From Acanthacorydalis orientalis (taxonomy: Eukaryota > Arthropoda > Insecta > Megaloptera > Corydalidae), in assembly GCA_034766995.1 (NCBI GenBank), contig CM068317.1, forward strand, positions 33,541,001 through 33,605,000: a stretch of DNA of 64,000 nt, written 5' to 3'. Below the pieces are notes generated by a model. That model searched no databases. It worked only from the letters and a program-made list of their open reading frames with translations, and was not told where the DNA came from. This document shows positions 12,301 through 25,142 of the stretch, piece after piece. The position numbers and the translations under genes were made by a program. The first letter of the stretch is position 1, and every line of letters starts with the position of its first letter.

Positions 12301-15300
12301 TACATATTAAATAATGTGTAATTCATCAATATTAAACAACTTTTTAATTAATAAAATTACAAAAGAATTTAAAATTAATAATTAATTAATACTTAATTGA
12401 TTACCTTAAAATTAATACTTAATTGATTACCTTGAATGCACTGCTGAACCTAATTCACGATGTAAAACACTAACAGTTGGACTATATGTTTCAGAACCCT
12501 CAGCTAATTTTTGAACTTGTAGTAAGACAAGTTGAGCTACTTCTTCGCTAGGTAATGCAGTAAGGTATGCTTGCAACGTAGCATTTTTAGTTTCTCCTTG
12601 TGCACCCATTTGAGCATGTAAGTTATTTAAATCACGTTTAATACATGCCATTATTGTATTTTTCCAAAATAACTGAGTTTCAGTTAATTTTTTTCTCTGA
12701 AAATATGTTTTTTTCATTAAATAAAAATAATAAATTAATATTTAAATTAAATAACTAAACATTTACTTATCGAAATATATTTAAGTCCAGTAAAAAAACC
12801 AATAAATAATTTACCAGTAAGTCAAACACTAAATATTTTTGAAAATAAATAAATATTTAGTTTCTATTAAAATAAAAATACTAACACAATAAAGTCAAAT
12901 CACCTAAAAATAAATAATAATAATTATTGGGCACCAACTGTTAATTAAATATACTTTAATAATACTACATAAAAAAACTATACACACAGATAAGTATATA
13001 TGTAATACTTCTGTTACATAGAACATAACTGAACAATTAGAACTGAAATTAGGTATTAATATAAAAGAAACACTTTATGCTTTTTAATTTATTGTTAAAA
13101 AAGAAGCAATATTTTTGCTAATGTACATTCATTTTAATTAACTGAATAAATAAGTTTTAATAATTACATTTACTATATATTTTGATCTTATTATATGTAT
13201 TTTTGATATTACACAACAAAATAAAATCATAATATTTTATTTAAATATTACAGAATTCAAAAAAGCTATTTAGTTACTTAAATACTTACAAGGTGTTTAG
13301 TGTAATTTGAAGACTCAATTTCTTTTTCAATAGATTTTACTTGTACATATCCTTGGGCTTCAACTTGTAGTTGATTTCGTGAATACTCTTTTAAATTAGT
13401 ACTTGTAAACAAATTATTTATTTTAATGTTATTTTTATTATCTTGTAATTTTATTTGATAATTTTGTATATTTTTATTTAAATTAATATTATTTTGAGAT
13501 TCATCAACTTGGTTCTGTGGTCGACTATCCAATGTATTCAAAACATTACTAAAGGATGATTGCAAGTAATCAGAAGATAAATGTTCTTTATTCAAATCAA
13601 TCAAATTAGTACTATTAGAGAATGGAATAAACTTCTTATTTTTCTCATTATTTATTTTGTTCATTTTCTTATCTGCAGCAAGAACCATTTCATTTAACTT
13701 CATATCGTGTAAAAGAAATGTTGGTGAATTAAGAAATTTTATTTGATCGGAATGATTAAGACTACGTATTAATGGACAGCTGTACTGAATATATGGTGGA
13801 GTGTATTGTGGCATAAAATTTGGCTGTAGATGTTTTATTGCAGAAAGAACTACTTCACGTTGATCATAAATAAATTTCCCTTTTTCCATGATGTCATTTA
13901 AAGTGAAACCCTATTTACAATAAAAATATTTAACTAAATTTAGTAATTCATTTTCAGAGTTTCTTTGTATTTAACCCTTTTAACCACTCAACTGTCCCCT
14001 CTGAGGGGACATCATAAATTTAGCAAATAACAATATTTTTTTTATAAAACGAATAAATGTATTTTTGAAGTTTCATTTGAATAAAGAAATTATTTACAAT
14101 GCTATATCATTTTATTTGAAGTTATTTGTTACTTGCTATTTTGTTAAAAAATATATTTGAGTTGCCGGTAGGTGAGGTGAAAAAAATCTCTGAGTGCAAA
14201 GGGTTAAATACAGTAGACAAAAAATATTTTACTTTTAAATTCATCTCTTTCTCATATATTTCAAGTTGAGTTTTAACTGAAGGTAAAGGTTTCATTCTTC
14301 CTAAACATTCGAAAACAACAAGATACGTTTGAATATTCTTCTGAATACCTTCTTCTTCTATACTTGCCAGAATATCTCGCACTTTACCTATATTTCCCTA
14401 AAATTTAAAATAAAGTTTTTAATTAATATATCGGCACACAAACTATAAATATTTACCTACCTTTGAAGCAAATCCTTCTAATATACAATTGTAAATACGA
14501 ATATCTTTAATTTGTGGATAAACATTTGAATTTTTTGCACGTTGGCGATAAAAATTAAGTGCTGTAAGTGCTTTTTGAACTTTACCTTGAGATACACATA
14601 AACCTGTATAACTAAGGAGTAACCTTGCTAATGTTTCTTCACGAGCTGCTTTATCACGTGCAAATAATGCTTCAGATATTAAATAATTTTTTGACCTAAA
14701 TTAATTACTAATCTTAACCATCAAATAAATATATACATATATATATATATATAAAAGGAATGTAACAAATCTATTAATAAAATAATGGAAAAATGGTAAA
14801 AATATGTTTATTCAACTCTAAATTTTCTTAATAACTTGAAAGAAATATTTTGTACAGTTCAATTTTGTAATTATTTTATTCTATTTATTATTTAACATGA
14901 AAATAACTTATAATTTTTTAAATAAATGAGCTAATATATCATTAGAGTTGACAATATAGTTTATGAAATAAAACTTTATATATTGAAATGTTCTTTTAAC
15001 ATACCGATTGTTTTTCTTCATAGTTTTCTTTTTTACATTTTCTTGTTTTACAGATTGTACATTTGTACTTCCACTATTATCCACATTATATTGATTTTCA
15101 ATTTCTTCAAGTAATCCATGTTCAATTCCCGTAATTTCTGTATATGAAGGATCTGGAATTATTTTATCGGCAAAAACTTCAAAGTGATCATTTGTCACAA
15201 CACTATCAATATCTAATTCAGCCTCTTTAAATGTACTTTCTAAACTATACTCATGCGTAGAATTTTTTACTTCTTCCTCATCAACATTTTTCACATAATA

Positions 15301-15791
15301 CTTATTCGTTTCCACACTTGTAGTATCAATATTAGTTTCTATCACAGTCTCATTTTTCTTTCTTGTAGATTTCTTTTTTACATTTTTTATTTTATGTAAT
15401 TCATCTAGTGTTACTTCAGGCTGATTTACTAACTGTGCTAAATGTTTAGCACTCAAATTACTAACAGAAGCTTTAGTTTGAAGAGTTGATTCATTTTTAA
15501 CTTCGAGTAATTCTAAATACTTTTGTATGCGTTTTTTCCTTTTTTTTTTCGAAATGCTTTGTAATGCCGTATTTGTAGACTGATTCCGAACTGTACCTGT
15601 TGTAATTTTTTTATGAATTTATATTTTTATAAAATATGTAAATATAAATTATAATTACCATTGTTTAAACTATTTTTATGTGACTTTTTACAAAACGAAC
15701 AATTTATGTTAAATTTCAGCGAATTTGTAGATATTGGCCGTAAAAATGGAAGCGTATTATGTAATACCCATATATTTAATATTCGATACAT
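8249..15791 (-). CDS. POLRMT: Mitochondrial DNA-directed RNA polymerase, POLRMT
   Basis: Single-subunit, T7-like RNA polymerase that transcribes mitochondrial DNA in the matrix. Sixteen exons join in phase: 15791-15659, 15596-15005, 14695-14461, 14397-14233, 13910-13290, 12696-12431, 12003-11829, 11631-11510, 11429-11090, 11024-10803, 10729-10454, 10371-9966, 9903-9621, 9019-8848, 8533-8442 and 8378-8249. They total 1410 codons (1409 residues). The basic N terminus (MYRILNIWVLHNTLPFLRPI) looks like a mitochondrial presequence. A PPR-like helical region lies at about 243-380. The polymerase core carries motif A HQDGSCNGLQH (Asp about 1091), motif B KRKVIKQTVMTTVYG (Lys about 1160, Tyr about 1168) and motif C VHDCFWTH (Asp about 1322). 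The C terminus ends in DSVYFFC, the usual aromatic end of the family. Exon 5 holds an Asn/Lys-rich linker. All catalytic residues are present, so the gene looks functional. Confidence 0.96.
9243..9344 (+). other. Short acidic coding-like segment within POLRMT intron 13
   Basis: A 33-codon plus-strand frame ending at a TAA at 9342-9344 would encode an acidic stretch including TSEHQETEKSEDDDSITEM. It is antisense to the host gene and lies in the intron between POLRMT exons 13 and 14. Its Glu/Asp/Gln-rich composition differs from the Lys/Asn/Ile/Phe composition of random frames in this window. It could be a fragment of a transposon gene, a pseudogene or chance. No splice context was established. 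Confidence 0.2.
12384..12433. repeat. 24-bp tandem duplication spanning a POLRMT splice donor
   Basis: Positions 12384-12407 and 12410-12433 are identical over 24 bp (period 26). The second copy contains the minus-strand donor of POLRMT exon 6 (exon end 12431, GT at 12430-12429). The first copy places an identical donor context 26 nt further into the intron (GT at 12404-12403). Using that copy would add 26 nt and shift the frame. Confidence 0.85.
13975..14203. mobile_element. piggyBac-type MITE in POLRMT intron 4
   Basis: A 229-bp element flanked on both sides by TTAA (13971-13974 and 14204-14207), the target duplication diagnostic of piggyBac transposons. The ends are inverted: the left starts CCCTTTTAACCACTCA, and the right, read on the minus strand, starts CCCTTTGCACTCA. 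A near-perfect palindrome follows at 13991-14009 (TGTCCCCTC, one base, GAGGGGACA). It has no coding capacity, so it would depend on a transposase from elsewhere. It fills much of the 322-bp intron 13911-14232 and ends about 25 bp from the exon 4 donor. Confidence 0.8.
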
Positions 15792-16449
15792 TACACATCA
15801 CTTCAAAAAATGTTTAGTTTTAAAATGCTTAAATAGAATCATAAAAAATTAGAAATTCGAATAAGCACGTGTGAAATGCAAACTTATGAAGCCATTTTTA
15901 AATTTAAGTTGGAAGGGATATAACCATTACAAAATAAAATATGATGTCTTAAACATATAAATAATTTATAGAATAGTTAATATTAATCTTTTCAAATAGT
16001 AATTAAAACTGTTTAAATTAGATGTTTATTATATTATACAAATTAATTATAAAATTAATTAAATTTGGTTTATAACTATACTAGATATACAATAGTAGAT
16101 ATCTTCGACAATAGACTGCATACACTTTCAAATTCATTTTTCAAAATATTACTCTGATTTCTTTTTGGATAAATATCTTTAATGAGAGGGATGCTGGAGA
16201 CAAGAATCTATTTTAGGTTTAGTTTGTTGTGAGTGTTAGAAGACGTAACTAAATGTAGTTTATTGTACATTTCAATTAATTTATTTTTAATTTTTATTCC
16301 CCTGTTCACTTTAAATATTTGTTTATATTTAGTACAAATATAAATAGGTACGTTTTTATTAATTCAGTTATAAATATATAATAATTTATAATAACAATAC
16401 AACATTTAATAATACATAAAGGCGCGCACATACACGCGTACATCCATTT

Positions 16450-16620
<171 letters not shown>

Positions 16621-16869
16621 TACATTAATGTATATACACATATACACCCACAATTGTATAAATCCGATCAATACACTCGTTTAAAATAAAAAAATAAATG
16701 AACTTGATTGGCGAAAAAGTTTATTTACAAAACTTAAGTAAATACAACATAGATATTAACGATATTAACGGTATTAACAAAATATTTTTTTTAATATAAC
16801 AACTAGTAAAAAAAATTAGTACTGTTTATTATAAGATCATTATTGTATATCGGCTGTTTAAAAATAAAA

Positions 16870-16874
<5 letters not shown>

Positions 16875-16962
<88 letters not shown>
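16875..16962. repeat. (TA)n followed by (TATG)n microsatellite
   Basis: A pure TA tract of about 65 bp runs directly into five TATG units. Confidence 0.95.
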
Positions 16963-17498
16963 GTATATGTGTTCACACATTATAGCTAAATAGATATTAA
17001 CAGACACAGGCATACAAAAAAATAATAAAAACAATTCTAAACGAAAATTGAACTCTCACTTTTGTTTTTTGTTTATCATTAATCGTTTTTTTTATAATAT
17101 ACATAATTCATTGTCATTTCATTGTCAGTCATTGTATGTTTTAAGAGTTTAATGTCAACAAAATTAGGAATAAAATATTTTTTTAATGCATTAAATTAAT
17201 CTTATCAAACGAATTAAATACACGATAAAGTCGATTATTAAATATAGTGAATTAATGTTTACTAACCACAAGAGCTTTTAGAATATTTTTAATATAGTTT
17301 TTATATTCAAAAAAGAATGTAGCATAAAAATTTCATGTAAAAATAATCATATAAACGTGTATGTCAAATTGCTTTGTAATCAAATTTAAATATTTTTTAA
17401 TTAATTTAATTACGTTGAAATTAATAGAAGAAAAAGTTTTGAACTGATTCAGTCGTTCTCGAGTTTTTGGGTAATATCCTCAGAGAAACAGACAGAAT

Positions 17499-17529
<31 letters not shown>

Positions 17530-17863
17530 GATTGCAAAACTTAAGTCTTGATCATAGTATTTTTTACTATTTTCGTTGCAAATAACTGCATAAATCCTAC
17601 CCAAGTGTTTGTTCAGTACTGTGTTTGACCATTACTTGACCCATAACTTGATGTTTCTTTTATCAGGAGAGTAAAAAAAAACTTCTCAGTATTTCAAAAA
17701 AATAAATAAGATCTGTTTTAATAACTATTAACATTTACGTCAAAATATGATAAATTTCTATTAGATTTAATTAATACGCTCAATATATTTTCTGATATAC
17801 ATTAAATAAACATACAGAATTTTGCATGTTCGCGTATAAACAGAAATGCAGATATAAATGATC

Positions 17864-17993
<130 letters not shown>

Positions 17994-18557
17994 CACAAAC
18001 AGGTAGAGATATATAAATATATACTTTTATATTTAGTATGTTGATTTAAATTTATTGTTAAAATAAGTACTAATATAGAATTTTATATTCAACCGCGTTA
18101 TTTATATTTCAGACATTCATGCATATTTATTTAAAATCATTTTAAAGATATATTTCAACATCTTACATTTTCGTTTTTTATATCTGTCTTTCTTTAGTAT
18201 CGAAATTCATAAATGTTAAAAATCATGTACGTAACGAAAAACGTTACTATTTTCAGTATATATACAGCTAATGTTAAATTGCATGGCATTTTATTAAACA
18301 TTTGGTTATATTTCTTACCTTTATCTTGTTTTAGTTGTTTTTCAGTAAAAACATTCAGAATACAAAATTGATAAAGTATAATTTAATATTAAAAAAAAAA
18401 TACAATTTGTACAGAAATATTATAATAATTTTATATGTATTTGTATTGTAAAATTTAAATAAGTTTTAAACGTTATAACAATTTATGATTTTAATTTATG
18501 AATCTTACAAATGTTTTAAATGAATTTTGTATAAAATAAGATTTCTGTGGAAAAATT

Positions 18558-18592
<35 letters not shown>

Positions 18593-20623
18593 GTACATAT
18601 ATGTATAGAGAGAGAGAATATGTACAGACATCATTTTCATCGTATTTTATATGGTTCTTTTTGATTGTTCTTCTTTTAATCTTTTTCTTGTAGACATTGT
18701 TATTATTGAGAAATTAACTAATTTAAAATAAAAATCTTAACATTTAATAAAAATGCTGCAAATAAACTATATAACACTTCACTGAATTTAAATGATATAA
18801 TTCGAAAAATAACTAAAAAAATAAAGTATATACACATTTTACTTTCTTTAAATAAGTTGTTTAGGAAAAGATATCGTATTCATTGAGAAACACAAATTAT
18901 AGAAAAATAATTTTCAAAAAGGTAAATCTTCCAAACTGTTTTCTATATTCCGACTTAATTAAAAGTACTTAATAATAAGTTTGGTTCATAAAAAAACATG
19001 AATACCTTAATTCGCATCAAAAAATCATCAAACAAGTAATATTTAATGTTTTTTAGTAACAATTAATTTAAAACCCATTATAATCGATTTATAAACAACA
19101 AAGAGAAATCATTCAAATTAATTATATGAAAATATTAAATAACTAACACAACAAACGTTTTAATAAGATTGTACAAAATTTCATCTTGACAAGTTTGTGA
19201 CTTCCATTTGTAAATTTTAATAGCAATACTATACCTTGATGATCATCAGTAAATTAAATTGGCTGTATATTTAAAATAAATCAAAGCGTTCTATAAATAA
19301 GTCGATGAGTTATACATTTTTATATGATCAATAAAACGTAAAAATAAATCAAAAAAGTGTATTTTTCTCAGCTGTTGAATGATCTCTGTGTAACAGTCGT
19401 ATATTTATATTGTTTTCGAACAAAAAGGTCAATAGCTGAAATACTATACAAAGAAGCAGGTCAATTTGTTAATGATAATATTCGTAGAAGAAATAATCAA
19501 ACTACTTTTTTTTAAAACTCTGCATGACGTTATTTTCTCAATGTTATATACACATTACAATATGGCATGAAAAGAAGTCTGTTCCAAGATTTTTTCAATC
19601 ATAACCATTTAGTTAAAAAGGGGATGTATGGTATATTCTAAACAAACGCCAGACTAAAAACACGCCTAATTATACAGTTAAGATGCCATGTGGTTGTGCA
19701 TGAGTGTGCCTTCGAAGCATATCAATTTACTCATGATTCAGTATATATAAATAAAGTTGTATTTATAATACAACTTTAGTATTAATTTTGGAATAGGGAT
19801 TGTTCTGTTTCTTGAATAACATTATCAAACGAATGTATTTTTAATATAAATAAATTCAGTTTTAATTGGGTCATATCAGGATGAAGACATTTTATTTTTT
19901 ATATACAATTATGTGAAAAACAATTTAAAAAATTGAATACAACAAAAATGTTTATAAATGAATTACAAAGAAAAATATATGTATCGAAAAATTCATTCGA
20001 TAAAAATCACGTGCTAATACGGCGAGAAGAGTTTAAAATTTGTAAATTTTAATTTATTCGGTGTTTATTCCCTTATTTCATATATTGGAAAAAAAACTAT
20101 ATAATTATATTCAAATATCTGTTTATGCGGCTTAACTGATAATTTTTATTATTAATATTCAATAACAAGGATTGCGTGAATGTTTGTATTTCGAATTAAC
20201 TACAAGTTATGAATCAATTCAATTATACTGTTATCTAAGTATGTTATTAATTATAAATTACACTCATACTCAACAATATAATTAATAAATCAATTTCATA
20301 TTCAGATATACATAATAATAATTGAATTATTCAACTGATTTGTGTTTTAGTCTTTACAGCATACATTTTTGAATCGATAAAAGTTAGACTTTAATTCATT
20401 CATATCGCAACTTCTGATTTTTAATTTGAAATGTGTACTGCAATAATGGCGCTTAAAATTATCTTATTTACATGTTTAGAGGTCATTCACATATATCGCT
20501 TCAATTAAACGACAAGTCACAATAATGTGTATATTATTGAAATGGCAGTCATCTTCTTAATCAATTATAGTTATTATTTTGTTTGCAGTATAGAATACTT
20601 TTATCTTGCCGCTAATCGACAAG

Positions 20624-21374
20624 ATGACAACCGTCCATACTTACATCTGTTTCTTGTTGGCAGCTTCTTTGTTTGCAATCAGTTTACCAACGACCGCATC
20701 TCGAGAAGTGACGTAAGTATTCATAACAACAATGAATGAATTATACATATGTCCAAATTTGCTTAATGCAGTTTTTTTTTGAATATATTCTTGTCTGCTT
20801 TTTTATATATCATAATGTATTAGCGGATAAAAATTAAAATTTTAAAATAGATACTTAAAAAATACAGTTTTTTTTCGAACGAAAATATAAATAAGCAGCA
20901 CATCATTTGATTTTGCGCTGGAAACCAATTAGGGTAAGGCATGCTCTAGATATTCATTCGTATCAAATATTCAAATGTTTATATACGATCCACTTCTTAA
21001 ATTAATGCTACCTGGATTACGAACAAAAAATAAAAAAGAATCAAATATACAAGACAATTGAACGGAAATGTTTTCAATTTAAATAGTTTAAAAGGCATAC
21101 AAAAAAACAGTGATTTATTGAAACATCATGTACGTTAAAATAGATTATAGAATAAATTAATATAACTGATACTACCAGCATACAATATAATAATCAATGT
21201 ACGTCAACCATCATGAAGAATTATATACAGTATACAATTTCATCTACAAATACTAGCCCTTATACATATATACTTTAAATATATTTAAGGAAAATTAAGA
21301 ATAAAGTAATACTCATCTGAAGCATGTTTATTGAAAGGATGAAACATCTCTCTCTCTTTATCTATCTATCTATC

Positions 21375-21432
<58 letters not shown>

Positions 21433-21894
21433 CTAGGTGTAAAAATTAACTGTGTCCCTTTTTATAGAAAATGAATGTTTACGGAAAAATGGAATACATT
21501 TCAATCCTCAAAGTATCCAACATTATTTTATACAACTTTGCTCCATCTTTCGGGTAACTGACGAATCCTTTGTCGAAAAAAATATGGTGGCTTTTGGTCG
21601 ATGAAGTCATAATGTACTTTCGGACCCCTTCGACTATTTTAGCATGCTTTGCATGTTTTATGTGTAATGAAAAACAGCATATTAGGTAATATGCTGATTT
21701 TCGTACACCATTGTGTTCACTAGTATTTTGTGAGGTTATGCCAAGTGCTTGGTCAAGATATATAGTGTTTCTAAATGTTAAGGTTGGCACTTTAAAATCC
21801 TAAAACGACGAGCAAATATTTTAATTTGAAACTTATAGTTTTATAGAATTATAATTGATTCAATTTAAAGGCACAGAATTAATTTTTGCATCTA

Positions 21895-21933
<39 letters not shown>

Positions 21934-24430
21934 CATATGTAAAAGTACTTTAATTAAAAAAAAGGAAATAATCAAATATCCTAAAAAAATAATTCAAATG
22001 TACACTAGCGCAAGCATAACATAAATGTAGTCATAATGGTTTATCTCTATATTTTGAAATTTATAAATTCGTTTATTTTCCATAAGTGGATAGATTTTAA
22101 TTATAAATTAATTAAAAATTTTATCATACAACTAATATAAAACTCTCATAAAACACTATTAGAAGTTGCAACATATGTTTACGTGTGTTAATGGTTTCCT
22201 GGACAAAATACGCTTTAAATTTAGAATATACAAATGTTTTTGTACAATGAGTTGACAGAAAAATCAAAACGTTTTTGAAACATTGCCAACAACATATGGC
22301 ATAACGATGTCATGAAAGAATCATCATAAATTATCTAAAAACATATCCCTTTTCACGCATATTACACAAAATGGTACAAACCATAAGACACATGTTGAAA
22401 AATAAATGTTGAATAAACCTTCAGGGATTTTTTTGTATTCAAGTAAAGAAATAAAAAAAATGTTCGAAAAATAAGTTAATTACTTTCTTTAAACGACTTT
22501 TAATCATTAATTTATGTTTTTTTATTTATTTAAATGATTTAATAGATAAGCTGACAGAACTTGTTGAAAAAATGTATTATTTGTGTTTAATACATTAATT
22601 TTCATATATATATTTGTAAATATATATATATATATATATATTATATAATATATATATTCTGAAAAAATCGAGATATGAAAATATTCTGATCTGCATGGCA
22701 ATTATTCGTAGAATATGCACATAAATTAAGTCTATACCGTCCTAATATTTTATTTTCTTAAACCGAAAACAATTTTTGTTTAAATTATAAAAGTAAATCA
22801 GTAATGTACACTAAATGTTTATTTCGTTATTTTTTTCAGAAACGAAGACATTCGAGATGTAATCTTAAATCTTGCACACATTGTACGCAGCAGTGAAGAT
22901 AAATTAGAACGTCACGAACTGCGTGAACGTCAACTTGGTGAAATTTTAAAAAAAGCTTTAATAGGGCTGGATAAAAGACATCGTAACTTGGAACCACTTA
23001 AAGGTACACTCAGTCGTTTGGACGAAAGATTGGCGGGTGTGGAGACTATTCTGATACAAAGAGACGAAAGAGAACGTATTCAATTACAAAAAACAAACGA
23101 TGCGCTCGACGATATTAAGAAAAGAATGGATGCTATTGCAACCACCCTCACATCTCTATCAGTTAGTAAACCTACAGAACCAGCACCCACAATAAATCCT
23201 GCGCAAATAGTGGATAATATAACTTCGCAAGTTAAACATGTTGCAAACGCAATCGATGCCTGGAAACAAGAGAGCACAGCTAGAGGAAAAGCTCTGGAAT
23301 CGAAATTGGATTTATTAGATGTTAATACGAAACAACTTTTGAATAAAACTAGTTTAGATATAAAATCTAATGAACTTCTCTTGGATAAATACGAAAATAA
23401 ATTATCGGAATTAAATAATAAACTGATAGTTACAGAAAAACCTGATACAAGTAAAACTAAAGAACAAGAAAAAATGATTGAGTACTTAAAGACAGATTTC
23501 GACAAACAACGTGTATTCTTGGAACAAATTTTCAGTGATGTGAAAAATTCTATGGCTAAAGTAGACACTTTGCCAAAATTAAACGACATAATTGTATTAA
23601 ATAATAACACTTTGGACATGCTACAAGAATTAAAATACGAGTTGAAGATAAATACAAATCAAACTGCCATGAAAATTGATACAAAACTGTCACAGATCGA
23701 GAATACAATTGGTGAAAATTATGAAGCTGTCAGCAAAGGTGTTTCAGATCTTTCGGAGATTAGCGATAATGTTTATAACGGTATGACTAAAAGTTATGAA
23801 CAGCTAAGGGGTGAAATTCAAAGTTTAGGTAAAGTCGAGAAAGTGATGATACAGACTGCTGATAATGTGCTCGATACGAAAAGAAGAATCGAGTACGGGG
23901 TTCATCAAATTCTGTTAGAAGTTGGCGATGTTGTTAAACTACAAGCTAAAGAGCTCAATGCAACAGTGAATAAAAGATTTGATAATATCGAATCGACAAT
24001 ATTAGATAATCATATAGATGCTCAAGCAAACTTAACCACAAAAATTGAAACTGAAATGTCGCAAGTTTGGAGACAAATAGGTATAATGTATCAGCAACTG
24101 ACTGCAAGCAATACGGCTTTAGATAAGTTACAAGAACAGACAGAGATATATGTGAATGGATCATTGAGTACGATGGACAGCATGGAAGGAAAGGTGGGAC
24201 AGATAACAGGAAGAATGGCTGAAGTAGATGATCATTTAAATTATTTACTCGGGAGACTTGGTCTAGTTACCCAAGAATTTAACATGATCAAAACTGGTTT
24301 AGGATCCGCGTTAGATAATATACGTAATAGTTTTATGACTGTACAAAACCATATCAAAAATGTTGGTCCGGGTCCGCACAAAATTCCAGACGCCAATAAT
24401 GAGACAACTGATAAAACTACCAGACCTTGA
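20624..24430 (+). CDS. Secreted coiled-coil protein of unknown function, 559 residues
   Basis: Two coding exons, 20624-20712 and 22840-24430, join in phase (89 + 1591 bases) across a 2.1-kb GT-AG intron. Exon 1 encodes a typical signal peptide (hydrophobic core ICFLLAASLFAISLP, small residues before a likely cut near residue 25). The mature chain is almost wholly amphipathic helix rich in Lys, Glu, Asp, Leu, Ile, Asn and Gln, with repeated Leu/Ile heptad-like spacing, which predicts extended or oligomeric coiled coils. Several N-x-S/T sequons are present and cysteine is essentially absent. The C terminus is a short disordered tail ending in DKTTRP. There is no transmembrane segment, fibrinogen-like domain or collagen repeat. 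It is not Ala-rich, which argues against the bee silk fibroins. I do not recognise the family; extracellular matrix, haemolymph or a structural secretion are all possible. AATAAA signals at 24707-24712 and 24763-24768 fit its 3' end. Confidence 0.82.
21346..21431. repeat. (TC)n/(TCTA)n/(TA)n compound microsatellite
   Basis: CT and TCTA units pass into a TA tract of about 55 bp, inside the intron of the secreted coiled-coil gene and adjoining the mariner remnant. Confidence 0.9.
21431..21800 (-). pseudogene. Degenerate mariner-like transposase C-terminal fragment
   Basis: Lies in the intron of the coiled-coil protein gene, next to a TA repeat. Read on the minus strand with frame changes, part of it resembles the C-terminal end of mariner transposases: a segment like PPYFFRQRIRQLPERWSKVV, then a stop, then VGYFED. 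The only open frame (21479-21790) is in a different phase and is probably not meaningful. The outer end near 21435 (GGTGTAAAAATTAACTGTGT) might be a terminal repeat, but I found no matching partner. It is a dead remnant. Confidence 0.45.
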
Positions 24431-24706
24431 ATTTATTACGTACTTAAATTTAAGAACGTTTTTTAATGTCGAGTGTTTGTTTTTCTTTAGAAAACTGTAG
24501 CTTAATATTTCAATATTGTTTAAAATTTGTTTAAGTATCGTCTTTAGTGTAAAAATCATCTCTTTGAATTATTTGAACACTTTTAAACATAGCATAAAAT
24601 TGTACATCATCGAAAGAACGTGTTTTACATTTAACTCGCATTTTTTAGTCGAGTACTGATTAAAAGACTGTGAAAGTTTATTTACTTTTTAAACGTATTT
24701 TTTTGT

Positions 24707-24768
24707 AATAAAAATTGAATATGTTAATGTTAGACACGAAGATTATTTATGAAAAAATCGTGAATAAA
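24707..24768 (+). terminator. Polyadenylation signals of the coiled-coil protein gene
   Basis: Two AATAAA hexamers (24707-24712 and 24763-24768) lie 280-340 bp past the stop codon, a usual 3' UTR length. Assignment rests on position and sequence only. Confidence 0.5.
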
Positions 24769-25072
24769 GAGCCCATAAATTATTTTAAATATAAATCTAT
24801 ATATATACATACATACATCTGTATCCCAATATTTTTTTTATTAACTGAAAATTAAATACTAACTGAGTTTCATACACGTAATTTATTGAACAAAAAACCT
24901 TTTTTAGAACATTTTTAGTTAGAATTTTTATTGAAAAATAATAGTTTTTTCAATTAACTCTGTCGCAATTGGTTTTGGAATGTTAACATTTTAATTAGAA
25001 GGAAATCGAAATAGTTTACAGTCTTTGACATTTGTTAGCGTTTCATTTTAATGTTATTAAATGACTTCGAAT

Positions 25073-25080
<8 letters not shown>

Positions 25081-25140
<60 letters not shown>
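25081..25140. repeat. (TA)n microsatellite
   Basis: Nearly pure TA dinucleotide tract of about 58 bp. Confidence 0.95.

Positions 25141-25142
<2 letters not shown>

Noticed and set aside
20527..20739. 70-codon frame overlapping exon 1 of the coiled-coil gene
   Set aside because: Different phase. The 20624 frame has the signal peptide and a donor that joins in phase to the long exon.
23080..24164. Antisense frames over the coiled-coil exon
   Set aside because: Complement of a Lys/Glu/Asp-rich coding exon; Phe/Leu/Ser-rich shadow composition.
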